Assembly: GCA_021324435.1 (NCBI GenBank) | Contig: JAJPIZ010000004.1 | Location: forward strand, 1-62,928 | Direction of reading: 5' to 3' | DNA length: 62,928 bases | DNA from: Anaerolineae bacterium | GTDB lineage: Bacteria > Chloroflexota > Anaerolineae > Anaerolineales > Villigracilaceae | Shown: in pieces, positions 16,153 through 24,581 of the stretch | How the letters are laid out: every line of letters begins with the position of its first letter | Numbering within the stretch: the stretch's first letter is position 1 | The notes under the pieces: generated by a model | What the model was told of the DNA's origin: nothing | The model's input: only the letters and a program-made list of their open reading frames with translations | The model's database searches: none | Program-made: the position numbers and the translations under genes

Positions 16153-17640
16153 TCAAGTCGTTACAACATTTGGCTGCGGCGCGACGAAATCTCTGGGAAG
16201 GACGCCTCCTTCGGTGACGATGCGCGGGACGATGTCCTCCCAGCCGACCGCCATGATGTGCAGTCCGTTCACGCCCTGACCTCGGAACTTTTTGATTTGC
16301 TCGATGAGTTCGAGCGCAATCTGCACGCCCTCCTCCTGGGCGTTGCCGGCTTTGTCGGCGGCTTCCATGCGCTTCATCAGCGGTTCGGGGATGAAGACGC
16401 CCGGCACCTCGTCGTTCATGTACTTCGCCATCTTGAAGGTCTTGAGCGGCGTGATGCCGATGAGGATATAGACCTTGTCGAGGATGTTCCGCTTGGCGAG
16501 TTCGTTCAGCCAGATTTCCATGTGCGCCACGTCATAGACCAGGTTGGTCTGGAAGAACTGCGCGCCGGCGTTGACCTTCTTGTGTTCGCGCAATGCCTGG
16601 AACTTCGGCTCGGAAGCGAACGGGGAGGCGGCGGCGCCCAGGAAGTAGCGGGGAGGCGTCTTGATTTCGCGCCCGTCCAGATACCTGCCCTCATCCCTCA
16701 TGCGGCGGAGAATCCACAGCATTTGAATCGAGTCGAGGTCAATCACGTCCATTCGTCCGCGCGGGGGAGGCGCCATCTTCATCGAATCGCCGGAGATGCA
16801 CAGGATGTTGCGGATGCCCAAATCCGCCGCGCCCATCACTTCGGACTGCAAGCCGACGCGGGTGCGGTCGCGCGCCGCGATTTGCATGACAGGCTCTGCG
16901 CCGTGTTCGAGCGCCATCTTCGCGCAAGCCCAGGAGGCGGTGCGCGGCGTGGCGGAGGGATTGTCGGTGAAGTTGATCGCCGCGACGTAGGGCTTGATGT
17001 TTTCGATGTGCTGGCACATCTTGTCGGTCTTGCACGAGACGGGCGGCGCGACCTCCGCCGTGACGACGAACTCGCCCGCTTTGAGTCTTCTTTCGAGTTC
17101 GGAAACAGGCTCGCTGTATTTCGGCGGGTGATATTGGTTATCGCCCTGCCACCAGTCGGGTTCGCGCAAAGGACGGAAGATTTCATCCCAAACTTTGTAG
17201 CGGACTTCGGGCGGCTGGAACGCCAGCCCGCGAATCACCTTGCCCGCGCCGATTTCCTTGACGCGGTTCAAAATGCCGCTCCATTGCTCCGTGCCGACCT
17301 TGTCCCAATCCAGCGGCGGCAGGACTTCGAGCAGATGTTCCTCGCGTCCCAGTTTGAACGAGCGCTCGTAAATTTTGTACCAAATGCACGGACGGGTTTC
17401 GTCCACGTAGCAGTGTTCGCGGGTCGAGCCTCCGCACGGACCGTTTCGCTCCCCCTTCGGACATTCCATCGGACAGATGAAGGCGGTCTCCTGCAGGAGG
17501 CAGTTGCCGCACATGCGGCATCCGAACAACGGACCTTTGATTGCCTTTTCGATTGCCGCCAGCACGCGCTTGTTGAACGGCTCGCGCTTGAAGGGCAGAT
17601 AAGGCGGCTGCCAGCGGCGTCCAGGGGTGAAGATGGGCAT
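16153..17640 (-). CDS. metF: MetV-MetF fusion, methylenetetrahydrofolate reductase
   Basis: The 495-residue protein joins two parts of the methyl-branch reductase. Residues 1-95 are a MetV-like zinc or iron-sulfur domain with Cys at about 41, 44, 47, 56, 60, 69, 77 and 85 (CRMCGNC, CPMECPKGERNGPCGG). Residues 190-480 are the MetF TIM barrel (FVVTAEVAPPVSCKTDKM, AAINFTDNPSATPR, ILCISGD, GAQFFQTNLVYD). It reduces methylene-THF to methyl-THF, the substrate of AcsE, whose gene lies just upstream. GGAGG before MPIFTPG decides the start; the longer frame runs through a repeat. In other bacteria metV and metF are usually separate genes. Confidence 0.88.
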   Translation of the reverse strand: MPIFTPGRRWQPPYLPFKREPFNKRVLAAIEKAIKGPLFGCRMCGNCLLQETAFICPMECPKGERNGPCGGSTREHCYVDETRPCIWYKIYERSFKLGREEHLLEVLPPLDWDKVGTEQWSGILNRVKEIGAGKVIRGLAFQPPEVRYKVWDEIFRPLREPDWWQGDNQYHPPKYSEPVSELERRLKAGEFVVTAEVAPPVSCKTDKMCQHIENIKPYVAAINFTDNPSATPRTASWACAKMALEHGAEPVMQIAARDRTRVGLQSEVMGAADLGIRNILCISGDSMKMAPPPRGRMDVIDLDSIQMLWILRRMRDEGRYLDGREIKTPPRYFLGAAASPFASEPKFQALREHKKVNAGAQFFQTNLVYDVAHMEIWLNELAKRNILDKVYILIGITPLKTFKMAKYMNDEVPGVFIPEPLMKRMEAADKAGNAQEEGVQIALELIEQIKKFRGQGVNGLHIMAVGWEDIVPRIVTEGGVLPRDFVAPQPNVVTT

Positions 17641-17648
17641 GGTTCCTC

Positions 17649-17722
17649 CAGTTATCGGTTGACGGTTGGTTGTTGGCAGCCTTGTTGTAACTGTCAACTA
17701 CCAACTACCAACCACCAACTGA
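17649..17722. repeat. GGTTGACGGTTG-type repeat, intergenic copy
   Basis: ATCGGTTGACGGTTGG at about 17654-17669 is followed by CTGTCAACTACCAACTACC at about 17691-17709. This is an imperfect inverted repeat between metVF and acsE. A related copy is in frame in purL (33610-33665). Confidence 0.6.
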
Positions 17723-18645
17723 TTAATTCATCAAATACGAATCCGCGTAAATCACTTTGTTCAGCAGAATCTGCGTCGTCTTCCAGATTGCGGACTGTTC
17801 GGGGTCGCTCATGTCGAAGTCTTCCATCTGCGGCTCTTCGCTGTTGGCGATGCGTTCGGCGATTTTGTTATAGACGCGCGCCAGCGGTGTGGAGGTGTCC
17901 TTCGTCTCGATCCAGCGGATGACATCGTTCTGTTTCTGGTCGAATGGGTTGGCAATCATCATCTGCAAGCCGACGCCCATCAGCATGGCGCAGTAGACGC
18001 GGTTGATGAGCGGACGGTTCTCGTTGGGGACGGCGTTGGAGACGTTGCTCAAGCCGACGGAAATGTTCGGGGCGGGGTCCCAGGCGTATTGCAGAGTCCG
18101 AACCGCTTCGATGAGATGCGGGCAGTATTGCTGGCAGCCCGAAACGGTCAGCACGAGCGGGTCAATGATGAGGTCCTTCATCGGGAAGTCAATCTCCAAC
18201 ATGCGCGGGATCAATATCTCGACCGCGATGTTGACGCGCGCGTCCGCCTCGACGGGGATGCCTCGCTCTTCATCGTCAGCGCGATGAGTTTGGCGTTGTA
18301 CTTCTTCGCCAAGAGCGGGACTTTTTCCAGCCGTTCGGGTTCGGCGGAGGTCGAATTGAGAATCGGCTGAGCCTTGGTGATTTTCTTCAGTGCGGCTTCC
18401 ATGCCGTCCACGTTGGTGGTGTCAATCGAGAGCGGCACGTCCACCACCGCCTCCACCGTCTCGACGATCCACGGGAAGACCTCCGCCCAGTCCTTTTTGC
18501 GCGGACCGAGATTGATGTCAATCGCCTTCGCCCCCGCCTCCACCTGCCGCACCGCCAAATCCATGAAGAACTCGCGGTCGCGGTTGGCTAATGCCTCCTT
18601 CACTTTTTCAGAGATGATGTGGATGTTTTCGCCAATGATGTACAT
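17723..18645 (-). CDS. acsE: Methyl-THF:corrinoid protein methyltransferase, one frameshift
   Basis: The gene encodes the DHPS-fold enzyme that moves the methyl group from methyl-THF to the cobalt of AcsCD. The first frame starts MYIIGENIHIISEKV (GGAGG upstream) and carries AIDINLGPRKKDWAEV and PLSIDTTNVDGMEAALK. The second frame carries DLIIDPLVLTVSGCQQYCP, NISVGLSNVSNAVPNENR and MLMGVGLQMMIANPFDQ. The switch is near 18261, where one extra base in the two-C run (GG on the coding strand) gives MKSEGIPVEADARV and joins them. No domain is missing, so this is probably a sequence error in a working gene. Confidence 0.85.
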
Positions 18646-18661
18646 TTGTGCCTCCGTTTCA

Positions 18662-18709
18662 CCCTCACCCCTTGCCCCTCTCCCAATGGGAGAGGGGTTG
18701 GGGTGAGGG
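18662..18709. repeat. CCCTCACC...GGTGAGGG palindromic repeat, intergenic
   Basis: This 48-base hairpin lies between the corrinoid activator gene and acsE. Arms begin CCCTCACCCC and end GGGGTGAGGG with a CTCTCCC/GGGAGAG inner stem. It is the same family as 20658-20706, 26443-26491 and 35041-35086. Confidence 0.85.
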
Positions 18710-18713
18710 AAGA

Positions 18714-20651
18714 TCATGATTTCTCCAACACCTCCGCCACACTCGGAAACTTGCTCAAATCCGTGTGCGGCAAAAACAATGCGGACGTGAACGCTTCGTA
18801 GAAACTGTTGTCCGCCGAAAGTTCGATATACGTCATGCGTTTCGCAATTTCAGTGATGCGTTCGCGCTTGCGCCAATCGAGCAGAGCCAGATACGCGCCC
18901 TTCACCGACGTGTTACCGAGAAACTCAAAACGCGACCATTCCATGTCGGGCAGGAGACCAATCTGCACCGCCTTCTCGACGTTGATGTATTTTCCAAACG
19001 ACCCGCCGACCAGAACCTTGTCCACGCTTTCGAGCGGGATGCCGACGTTCTCCGCCAGCACCGTGAAGCCCGCGTAGATGGCGGCTTTGGCGCGCAGGAG
19101 GTTGTCAATATCCACGCGCGTCAGGACGATGTCTTCGCCCGACTCGGTTTCCCTGCCCCAGGCGACGACGTACTCCCCTCCATGCGCTCCTTCACGGACC
19201 CTCGGACTGGGCGCGTCCAATTTGACATTGCCTCCCTTGTCAATGACTCCCGTGATGAACGCCTCCGAGAGCAAGGCGATGAGTCCCGATCCACAAATGC
19301 CCTTCGGTTTGCCCCCGCCGATGACGCGGTAGGTCGGTTCGAGCGTGTCGCTGTTGATCCACACTTCCTCGATGGCGCCAGTGGTTGCCCGCATCCCATT
19401 CACCACGCCCGCACCCTCGAAAGCGGGACCCGCCGAGCAGGCGCACGTCACCAGCCAGTCGCGGTTGCCCAGCACGGTTTCGCCGTTCGTGCCGACATCG
19501 AGAAACAGTGTTACATTTTCCGCGCTGTCGAGTCCTGACGCCAACACGCCCGCCGTAATATCCGCGCCGACGTAACTTGCCACGCCGGGCAGGCAATCCA
19601 CTGCCGCTTCGGGGTTGATGTTCAAGCCCACGTCGCGCGCCGTCAGCGCAGGCGGGTGGTTGACCGCAGGGATGAACGGCGAGAGGCGGATGCTCGCCGC
19701 GGGGATGCCGAGGAACAGGTGCATCATCGTGGTGTTGCCCGCGATGGTCGCTTTGACGATTTGGTCGGGGGTCACTTTGCCCTGCGGCAGTTTGACGCGC
19801 TTGCACGCCCTCTCCAGCAGTTCGTTGATGGTCTCCAGCACGCGCTGGCGGAGTTCGTCTCCGCCGCCGTTTTTGCTGGCGTAGATGATGCGCGAAATCA
19901 CGTCCTCGCCGCGCGCAATCTGACCGTTGTATTCGGCAACCTGCGCCTTGACTTGACCCGTCACCAAATCCACCAGCCAGAGCGTGACGGTCGTCGTGCC
20001 GATGTCAATCGCTGCGCCCCAGAGGGGGGAGTATTCGTCTTCGTGACCGGGGAGTAAGTCTATGAGTCGGATAGTCTGATGGTCGGATAGTCGGGAGGTC
20101 TCGATGATGGCGGTGACGTTCCAGTCACCTGCTCGAAGCGTGGAGCCGATTGTTCGGAGCAGGGGCAGGGAACAGGTCACGGCTTCGAAGCGGTGTTGGA
20201 GGCGAAATGCGGTTTGCAGGCGCGCCCAGTCGTCGGTCTGGTCGTCCATGCTGGGCGGCGTCAAAGTGAGATGCACGCGGCGGACCGTCTGCGAAAACGG
20301 GTATTCGTAATCGTCTGGAACCGTGACTTCCGCCACGACGCGGTCGGTGGTGAGGCGGCGTTCGATCTTCTCCTGCGGGGGGACGTAAACCGCCGCGTCA
20401 CCCTCGACGACGGTCTGGCACGCCAACGCATAACCCTGTTCCACATCGGAAGGGGAGAGGCGCAGCGTACTGCGGCGGCGAACCTGTCCCTCCGTCACCT
20501 GCACCGCACAGCGACCACAGCGTCCCTGCCCGCCGCACGGCTGAGCGATGTCAATCCCCGCCAGACGCGCGGCATCCGCCAGCAGGGTGTTCGTGGGAAC
20601 GGTTACGCTGGCTTGCTTGTCGTCGTGGGTGAAGGTGAGGGTGTGGTTCAT
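18714..20651 (-). CDS. acsV: Corrinoid-activating ferredoxin/ASKHA ATPase (RACo type)
   Basis: The 645-residue activator uses ATP to re-reduce Co(II) in the AcsCD corrinoid protein. Residues 1-85 are a 2Fe-2S ferredoxin with Cys39, 45, 48 and 78 (CGGQGRCGRC...AC). The ASKHA ATPase part begins at about 229 with AIDIGTTTVTLWLVD and continues with ATIAGNTTMMHLFLG, LFLDVGTNGETVLGN and VLVGGSFGKYINVEKA. The linker at about residues 186-200 (SRLSDHQTIRLIDL) is encoded by a short tandem CGGATAGTC repeat. A palindromic repeat directly upstream ends in GAGGG six bases from the ATG and seems to supply the ribosome-binding site. Confidence 0.88.
   Translation of the reverse strand: MNHTLTFTHDDKQASVTVPTNTLLADAARLAGIDIAQPCGGQGRCGRCAVQVTEGQVRRRSTLRLSPSDVEQGYALACQTVVEGDAAVYVPPQEKIERRLTTDRVVAEVTVPDDYEYPFSQTVRRVHLTLTPPSMDDQTDDWARLQTAFRLQHRFEAVTCSLPLLRTIGSTLRAGDWNVTAIIETSRLSDHQTIRLIDLLPGHEDEYSPLWGAAIDIGTTTVTLWLVDLVTGQVKAQVAEYNGQIARGEDVISRIIYASKNGGGDELRQRVLETINELLERACKRVKLPQGKVTPDQIVKATIAGNTTMMHLFLGIPAASIRLSPFIPAVNHPPALTARDVGLNINPEAAVDCLPGVASYVGADITAGVLASGLDSAENVTLFLDVGTNGETVLGNRDWLVTCACSAGPAFEGAGVVNGMRATTGAIEEVWINSDTLEPTYRVIGGGKPKGICGSGLIALLSEAFITGVIDKGGNVKLDAPSPRVREGAHGGEYVVAWGRETESGEDIVLTRVDIDNLLRAKAAIYAGFTVLAENVGIPLESVDKVLVGGSFGKYINVEKAVQIGLLPDMEWSRFEFLGNTSVKGAYLALLDWRKRERITEIAKRMTYIELSADNSFYEAFTSALFLPHTDLSKFPSVAEVLEKS
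20065..20094. repeat. In-frame CGGATAGTC tandem repeat inside acsV
   Basis: Two CGGATAGTC copies and a variant (TGATGGTCG) lie in the linker between the ferredoxin and ATPase parts of the activator, keeping the frame. Confidence 0.5.
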
Positions 20652-20657
20652 GGTTTA

Positions 20658-20706
20658 CCCTCACCCCTTGCCCCTCTCCCATGTGGGAGAGGGGTTGGGG
20701 TGAGGG
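20658..20706. repeat. CCCTCACC...GGTGAGGG palindromic repeat, intergenic
   Basis: This 49-base hairpin fills almost the whole 56-base gap between acsC and acsV. On the coding strand its end (GTGAGGG) lies 6 bases before the acsV start, where a Shine-Dalgarno should be. Confidence 0.85.
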
Positions 20707-20707
20707 G

Positions 20708-22027
20708 CTAATTCAACGCCTGTTTCATAAACGCCGGCAGATCCACCGCCTCGCGCGGACCGACGCGCACCTCCCAGCCGGGGAGTTCCTCTTCCACTTC
20801 GCCCGAAAGCACAGCGACATGCCCAGGCAGGACGAGCCGCTTCCTGCTGACCTTGTCTGCGACGTTGAAGCCTTTGATGGCTTTGGCGATTCGTTCCGCG
20901 TCGAATTTGCCCGCCGCCCAAGCCGTCAGCACAGACATGCCCTCCGCGTCGGTGACGACCAGCCACGCGGGCAAGCCGCTGCCTTCCACTTCGTTGGCGA
21001 CGGCAAAGTAGGTGATGCTGAAGTTGGTGGTGACCAGCACGGGGCTTTCGGGTTTCGGCGAGTTGATTTCGTACACGCCGGGCTGAACCTGAATCGGTTT
21101 CTGCGGGTCGGTGTAGAGGTTCTCGCGCAGGACGAGCAGGGGATAAATCATCTCCGGCGCGAAGGTATCAATGACGACGAAGCCCGCATATTTGGCAATC
21201 GCGTGCGCTGCATAGACTGCCTCTTTCTCGACGCCGTTCTGCGCGGCGAAGAAGATGACGGGATACCCCAGCGGACGGAAGTTCTTGAGCGCCAGCCTGC
21301 GGACTTGCGTGGAGCGCATCAGCCAGTCGCCGAGGTTCTTTCCGCCGAGGTCGAGGACCATGTCTTCCGCACCCTTTGCTTGAATCTTTTGCGTCAGGTC
21401 GGCGAGCGCGTCGAGCGTGTCGGCTTTGACGGCGAGGACGGCTTTGTGCTTCTTTGCCACCTCCGCCAGAGATTCGTAGTTGGATTCGCTTGCGGCGTAG
21501 ATCAAAGCCGTTTCACCGGCGAGCAGGCTGAGGCTTGAGTCCAGAGCCGCCGCGTCGTTCGAAATGAGGATGAGCGGACGCTTGGTCACCTCCCGCACGG
21601 CTTTCACGGCTGATGCCAAGTCCCCATCTGCTTCGATGGCGTAGCCGTTGAGGGTGAAGTCCATGCCCACGTAGTTGACCTTGTAGGCGTCGGCTTGCGC
21701 GACCTTTTTGGCGAGGTCGGGGTCGCTGGCGCGGACGCGCAGGAACAGACCAGGCTTGTTGTAGAAGGTCTTTTCGTGGCGGTACATCACCACTTCGTTG
21801 CCGACCTTGACTTCGCTGCCATCCGCTTTGAGCGTGACGAGACGAATTGGCGGCGCGGCGGATTCGGCGAGTTGTTTCTTTGAAGCCTCGCTCACATACG
21901 GACACGCGCCGAGTTCGACCTGCTTGGCGGCGAGTTTCATTGCGAAGGCGAGGCAGGTGGGAAAGCCGCACTCTTTACAGTTGGTTTGAGGGAGGAGTTT
22001 GTAGATTTGGATGCCGCTGAGTGCCAT
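20708..22027 (-). CDS. acsC: Corrinoid iron-sulfur protein, large subunit
   Basis: The 439-residue subunit has an N-terminal 4Fe-4S domain with Cys17, 20, 25 and 42 (CKECGFPTC...ACPY), then a TIM barrel (YVGMDFTLNGYAIEADGDL) and a C-terminal cobamide-binding part (FSITYFAVANEVEGSGLPAW). With AcsD it carries the methyl group from AcsE to acetyl-CoA synthase. GGAG precedes the ATG. It follows acsD by about 100 bases of repeat-like sequence. Length is normal. Confidence 0.92.
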   Translation of the reverse strand: MALSGIQIYKLLPQTNCKECGFPTCLAFAMKLAAKQVELGACPYVSEASKKQLAESAAPPIRLVTLKADGSEVKVGNEVVMYRHEKTFYNKPGLFLRVRASDPDLAKKVAQADAYKVNYVGMDFTLNGYAIEADGDLASAVKAVREVTKRPLILISNDAAALDSSLSLLAGETALIYAASESNYESLAEVAKKHKAVLAVKADTLDALADLTQKIQAKGAEDMVLDLGGKNLGDWLMRSTQVRRLALKNFRPLGYPVIFFAAQNGVEKEAVYAAHAIAKYAGFVVIDTFAPEMIYPLLVLRENLYTDPQKPIQVQPGVYEINSPKPESPVLVTTNFSITYFAVANEVEGSGLPAWLVVTDAEGMSVLTAWAAGKFDAERIAKAIKGFNVADKVSRKRLVLPGHVAVLSGEVEEELPGWEVRVGPREAVDLPAFMKQALN

Positions 22028-22030
22028 GTT

Positions 22031-22118
22031 GTCTCCTTTATGGAACGTGGAAAGTAGAAAGTGGAAAGTGGAAGGTGGAAAGTGAAAGGCGGAAAACTAG
22101 CATCACTCATTACTTTCC
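22031..22118. repeat. GTGGAAAGT low-complexity repeat
   Basis: Purine-rich direct copies of GTGGAAAGT/GAAAGTGGAAAG are followed by ACTTTCCACTTTC, so the segment can fold back. It fills the gap between acsD and acsC. Confidence 0.6.
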
Positions 22119-22123
22119 ACTTT

Positions 22124-23068
22124 CTATGCTGTTATCAATTCCTCAATCGTATCCTTCACTCTTTTCACAGACTCGGGATGCCTCAGCACGAGGATATCCG
22201 CTCCCGATTCGACCAGCGCCAGCGCGGTGAGGGTTTCCCAGTTGACAGCGCGGGCTTTCCAATCGCCCCACGCTTCGGGGACGCCTTCGCCGACTTTGGC
22301 TTCCTTTGTCTTCCACGCTTCGAAGCCGGGCGTGACGATCATCGGGAACTGCGTCATCGCATCGCCTTGCAGCGCGGCGAGACGCAGACGTTCCATCACG
22401 GAGTAGCCGTACTCCATGCCGTAGCCGAGCGCACCCGTCGTTGGGTCCATCAGGATGCGGTCTTTGGGCATGCCCATATCGCTGATGAGGATGTTCAACT
22501 GCTTGGAAAGGTTCACGTCCATCGGCGCGCGCGCCTGCACGAGATGTCCGTTTGCCATGGCGGTGGCGACGATGGTGCGGTAGTTTTTGTCTTCGCAGAT
22601 GCCAAGGACAAGTTTCTCGCCCTTTGTCGCTTCGGAGACGGGGACGAGCAATTCGTTGTCCTTCTCTGCCTGCCCTGGACCCCAGACAATGAGCGGGAGT
22701 CCCGTCGCGCCCAACACGGATTTGACCGCCTTGACTGCATCTTCGGGACTGTCTTCGACGGTCAATGCCAGGACGATGAGGTCGGCGCCCGCCTCTTCAG
22801 CCTTTTTCGCCCATTGAGCGGGATCTGCCATCGCCTCGCCCCAGACCTCCGCCAGTAGCGGTGACCAGTCTGTGGGCTTGCGCGATTTGATTTCGATGGC
22901 GATGGCGGGCTTGTTTGGGGTCGGCGCTTTGAAGTGCAGGTAGGGCATCGTCGTTCCGCCGCCTACGGTGACGGTTTTGGCGCGCGTGCCTCCCTCCGCG
23001 CTCGTTGCGCCGATGGTCACGGTGCGGATGCTGCCAAGCCATTTGTCTTTGGGAATTTCGATGGGCAT
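22124..23068 (-). CDS. acsD: Corrinoid iron-sulfur protein, small subunit
   Basis: The 314-residue TIM-barrel subunit begins MPIEIPKDKWLGSIRTV. Other landmarks are TVTVGGGTTMPYLHFKA near the N-terminus, ADLIVLALTVEDS, LPLIVWGPGQAEKDNE, ILISDMGMPKDRILMDPTTG and GYSVMERLRLAALQGD. It pairs with AcsC to hold the corrinoid. GGAGG lies nine bases before the ATG. The sequence GGAGGCACA before the start is shared with acsB and acsE, indicating a common leader for the pathway genes. Confidence 0.92.
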   Translation of the reverse strand: MPIEIPKDKWLGSIRTVTIGATSAEGGTRAKTVTVGGGTTMPYLHFKAPTPNKPAIAIEIKSRKPTDWSPLLAEVWGEAMADPAQWAKKAEEAGADLIVLALTVEDSPEDAVKAVKSVLGATGLPLIVWGPGQAEKDNELLVPVSEATKGEKLVLGICEDKNYRTIVATAMANGHLVQARAPMDVNLSKQLNILISDMGMPKDRILMDPTTGALGYGMEYGYSVMERLRLAALQGDAMTQFPMIVTPGFEAWKTKEAKVGEGVPEAWGDWKARAVNWETLTALALVESGADILVLRHPESVKRVKDTIEELITA

Positions 23069-23108
23069 GTGTGCCTCCAGTGTCAGGTTTCAAGTTCCGG
23101 GTTTCAGG

Positions 23109-23609
23109 TCAAATGAGACCCGCTTTTTTCCTCGCTTCATCTCGTCTCTCGATAAACTGCTCCAGCGGCGACTTGCGCTCCGCGGCAAGACCCAAATCCT
23201 TCAAGTCGCTTTCGTCCCTCGCCGCGATGTGCCGCAGGATGTGACGATACGAAATGTATGCCGCCGGGTAGATGATGCCCGCCGAATTGTGCATCATGTA
23301 CGCAATGCGGATACCTTTGTCCTTCATCATTTGCGCCGCGGCGGTGAGCGGGAGGTCCGGGTTCAGTTCGGGAACGCCTTCGCTCATGATGTCTTCGGCT
23401 GTGAGCGTGTCGAGGTCCTCTCTTCCATACGCCGCGACCAGTTCCTGTTCGCCCACCACGCCGATGCCGTGACCCTCCGCGTCCAGCACACACATCGCTT
23501 CGACGTGATGCTCCAGCAGGAAGCGCGCGATGTCGCGGATGGGCGAATTCCATTTGCAGGTCGGCACGCCGACGGTCATCAGGTCGCGGACGAGGAGCGG
23601 TTTCATCAT
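23109..23609 (-). CDS. CBS-domain pair protein
   Basis: This protein of about 166 residues has two CBS motifs (LLVRDLMTVGVPTCKWNSPI and LTAEDIMSEGVPELNPDL) and a basic tail of about 40 residues. CBS pairs bind adenine nucleotides and often regulate enzymes or channels. The start at 23609 overlaps the stop of the preceding membrane-protein gene; an AAGGGA lies before it. It stands between the acetyl-CoA synthase gene and the corrinoid-protein genes, so it may sense energy state for the pathway; this is inference. Confidence 0.75.
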   Translation of the reverse strand: MMKPLLVRDLMTVGVPTCKWNSPIRDIARFLLEHHVEAMCVLDAEGHGIGVVGEQELVAAYGREDLDTLTAEDIMSEGVPELNPDLPLTAAAQMMKDKGIRIAYMMHNSAGIIYPAAYISYRHILRHIAARDESDLKDLGLAAERKSPLEQFIERRDEARKKAGLI

Positions 23610-24310
23610 TCCCTTGCCAGTTGAAAAAGTTTTCGGGCAAACAGAATCAACCACACAAACCACGGGATGAGAGAGAGGAGCGAGAAGTAAATGCCTATCG
23701 TCCCGGCTGTGGACGGTATGATCATTAATATGCCCGCCGCGATTCCCAGATACGCGTTCGCTTTGCTAAAGATATTGCTTCGCAACATGACGATCGAGAA
23801 TATCAGCAAGGCAATGGCATTGAGAACGTAATACACATCGAATGCCGTGCCGCTATAAATCGCAAGCATAGATTGCCCAGATGCTAAAAGTGCTGTTCTC
23901 TGTGCTTCTGTTGTTGCTGCCGCGTATTGATTGCTGAGGGATAACATCTCGAAAGCCGTGTTCGATGGAAAGTATGTGGCGATACCGATAAAGCTCAAAG
24001 CCAGCCCAATTGTCATGAACGATTTATTGGTTTGCACTAGCGCCGCATACAGCGCAAGGTAAATCAATATCAAAAAAACGTTATTGATAACAAGCAGAAT
24101 GTCGCGGTCCAGGAGACCCGTAAACCAATTCTTCTGGAATAGTGTAAAGAAATCAATAACCGTGCTCGGAGGCGGATAGGCGATAAAGATGAAAGATTCA
24201 ATTGGGATTATCAGCGCCATGAGCAAAGCCGCGACTCCGCCAATCTTGAAGATAGGTTTCCAAGCGGAGTCTATCGTTTGGGCATCAGTTGCTTGTTTCA
24301 TCGCTTTCAT
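23606..24310 (-). CDS. DUF4386-like membrane protein
   Basis: This 234-residue protein has about six hydrophobic helices. Residues 20-75 read IFKIGGVAALLMALIIPIES then a loop YPPPSTVIDFFTLFQKNW, typical of DUF4386. The later DVYYVLNAIALLIFSIVMLR and TAGTIGIYFSLLSLIPWFVW are membrane segments. An in-frame ATG at 24301 is an alternative start. The function of the family is not known. Its reading frame touches the CBS gene, so they are co-transcribed. Confidence 0.65.
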   Translation of the reverse strand: MKAMKQATDAQTIDSAWKPIFKIGGVAALLMALIIPIESFIFIAYPPPSTVIDFFTLFQKNWFTGLLDRDILLVINNVFLILIYLALYAALVQTNKSFMTIGLALSFIGIATYFPSNTAFEMLSLSNQYAAATTEAQRTALLASGQSMLAIYSGTAFDVYYVLNAIALLIFSIVMLRSNIFSKANAYLGIAAGILMIIPSTAGTIGIYFSLLSLIPWFVWLILFARKLFQLARE

Positions 24311-24390
24311 TTAACTTTCTTTGACATTCAAAGTGTTCGGCACACTGACTTCATTAGGTCACGAACGAGTTTCATCATGAAGGCGTTTAC

Positions 24391-24564
24391 CTATACCTTC
24401 AACTTGCCATATAACCAACCAAGGAAACCAAGAAAGATAATCACAACGATCGCGACAACAGTCAGTGAAATTCCGGGTATTTTTTCAAGTATCCATAATA
24501 AGATAAAGAGAGATGGCGCTCCAATAAGAAATATAATCACCTCTTTTTTCTTCCACTTGTTCAT
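24391..24564 (-). CDS. Small membrane protein, 57 residues
   Basis: A short frame begins MNKWKKKEVIIFLIGAPSLF. Two hydrophobic helices follow, with KIPGIS between them, and the end is LGWLYGKLKV. AAGGAG lies about ten bases upstream of the ATG. Lys-rich ends and two helices suggest a genuine small membrane protein rather than a chance frame. It lies between acsB and the DUF4386 gene in the same orientation. Confidence 0.55.
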   Translation of the reverse strand: MNKWKKKEVIIFLIGAPSLFILLWILEKIPGISLTVVAIVVIIFLGFLGWLYGKLKV

Positions 24565-24581
24565 ATCTTATTTGCTCCTTC

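Noticed and set aside
16087-17922. Long plus-strand frame of 611 codons opposite metVF
   Set aside because: It is the antisense shadow of a well-supported gene, is rich in Arg, Asp and His, and has no domain.
18662-20706. CRISPR array suggested by repeated hairpins
   Set aside because: The copies are about 2 kb apart, lie between genes, and have no regular spacers or cas genes.
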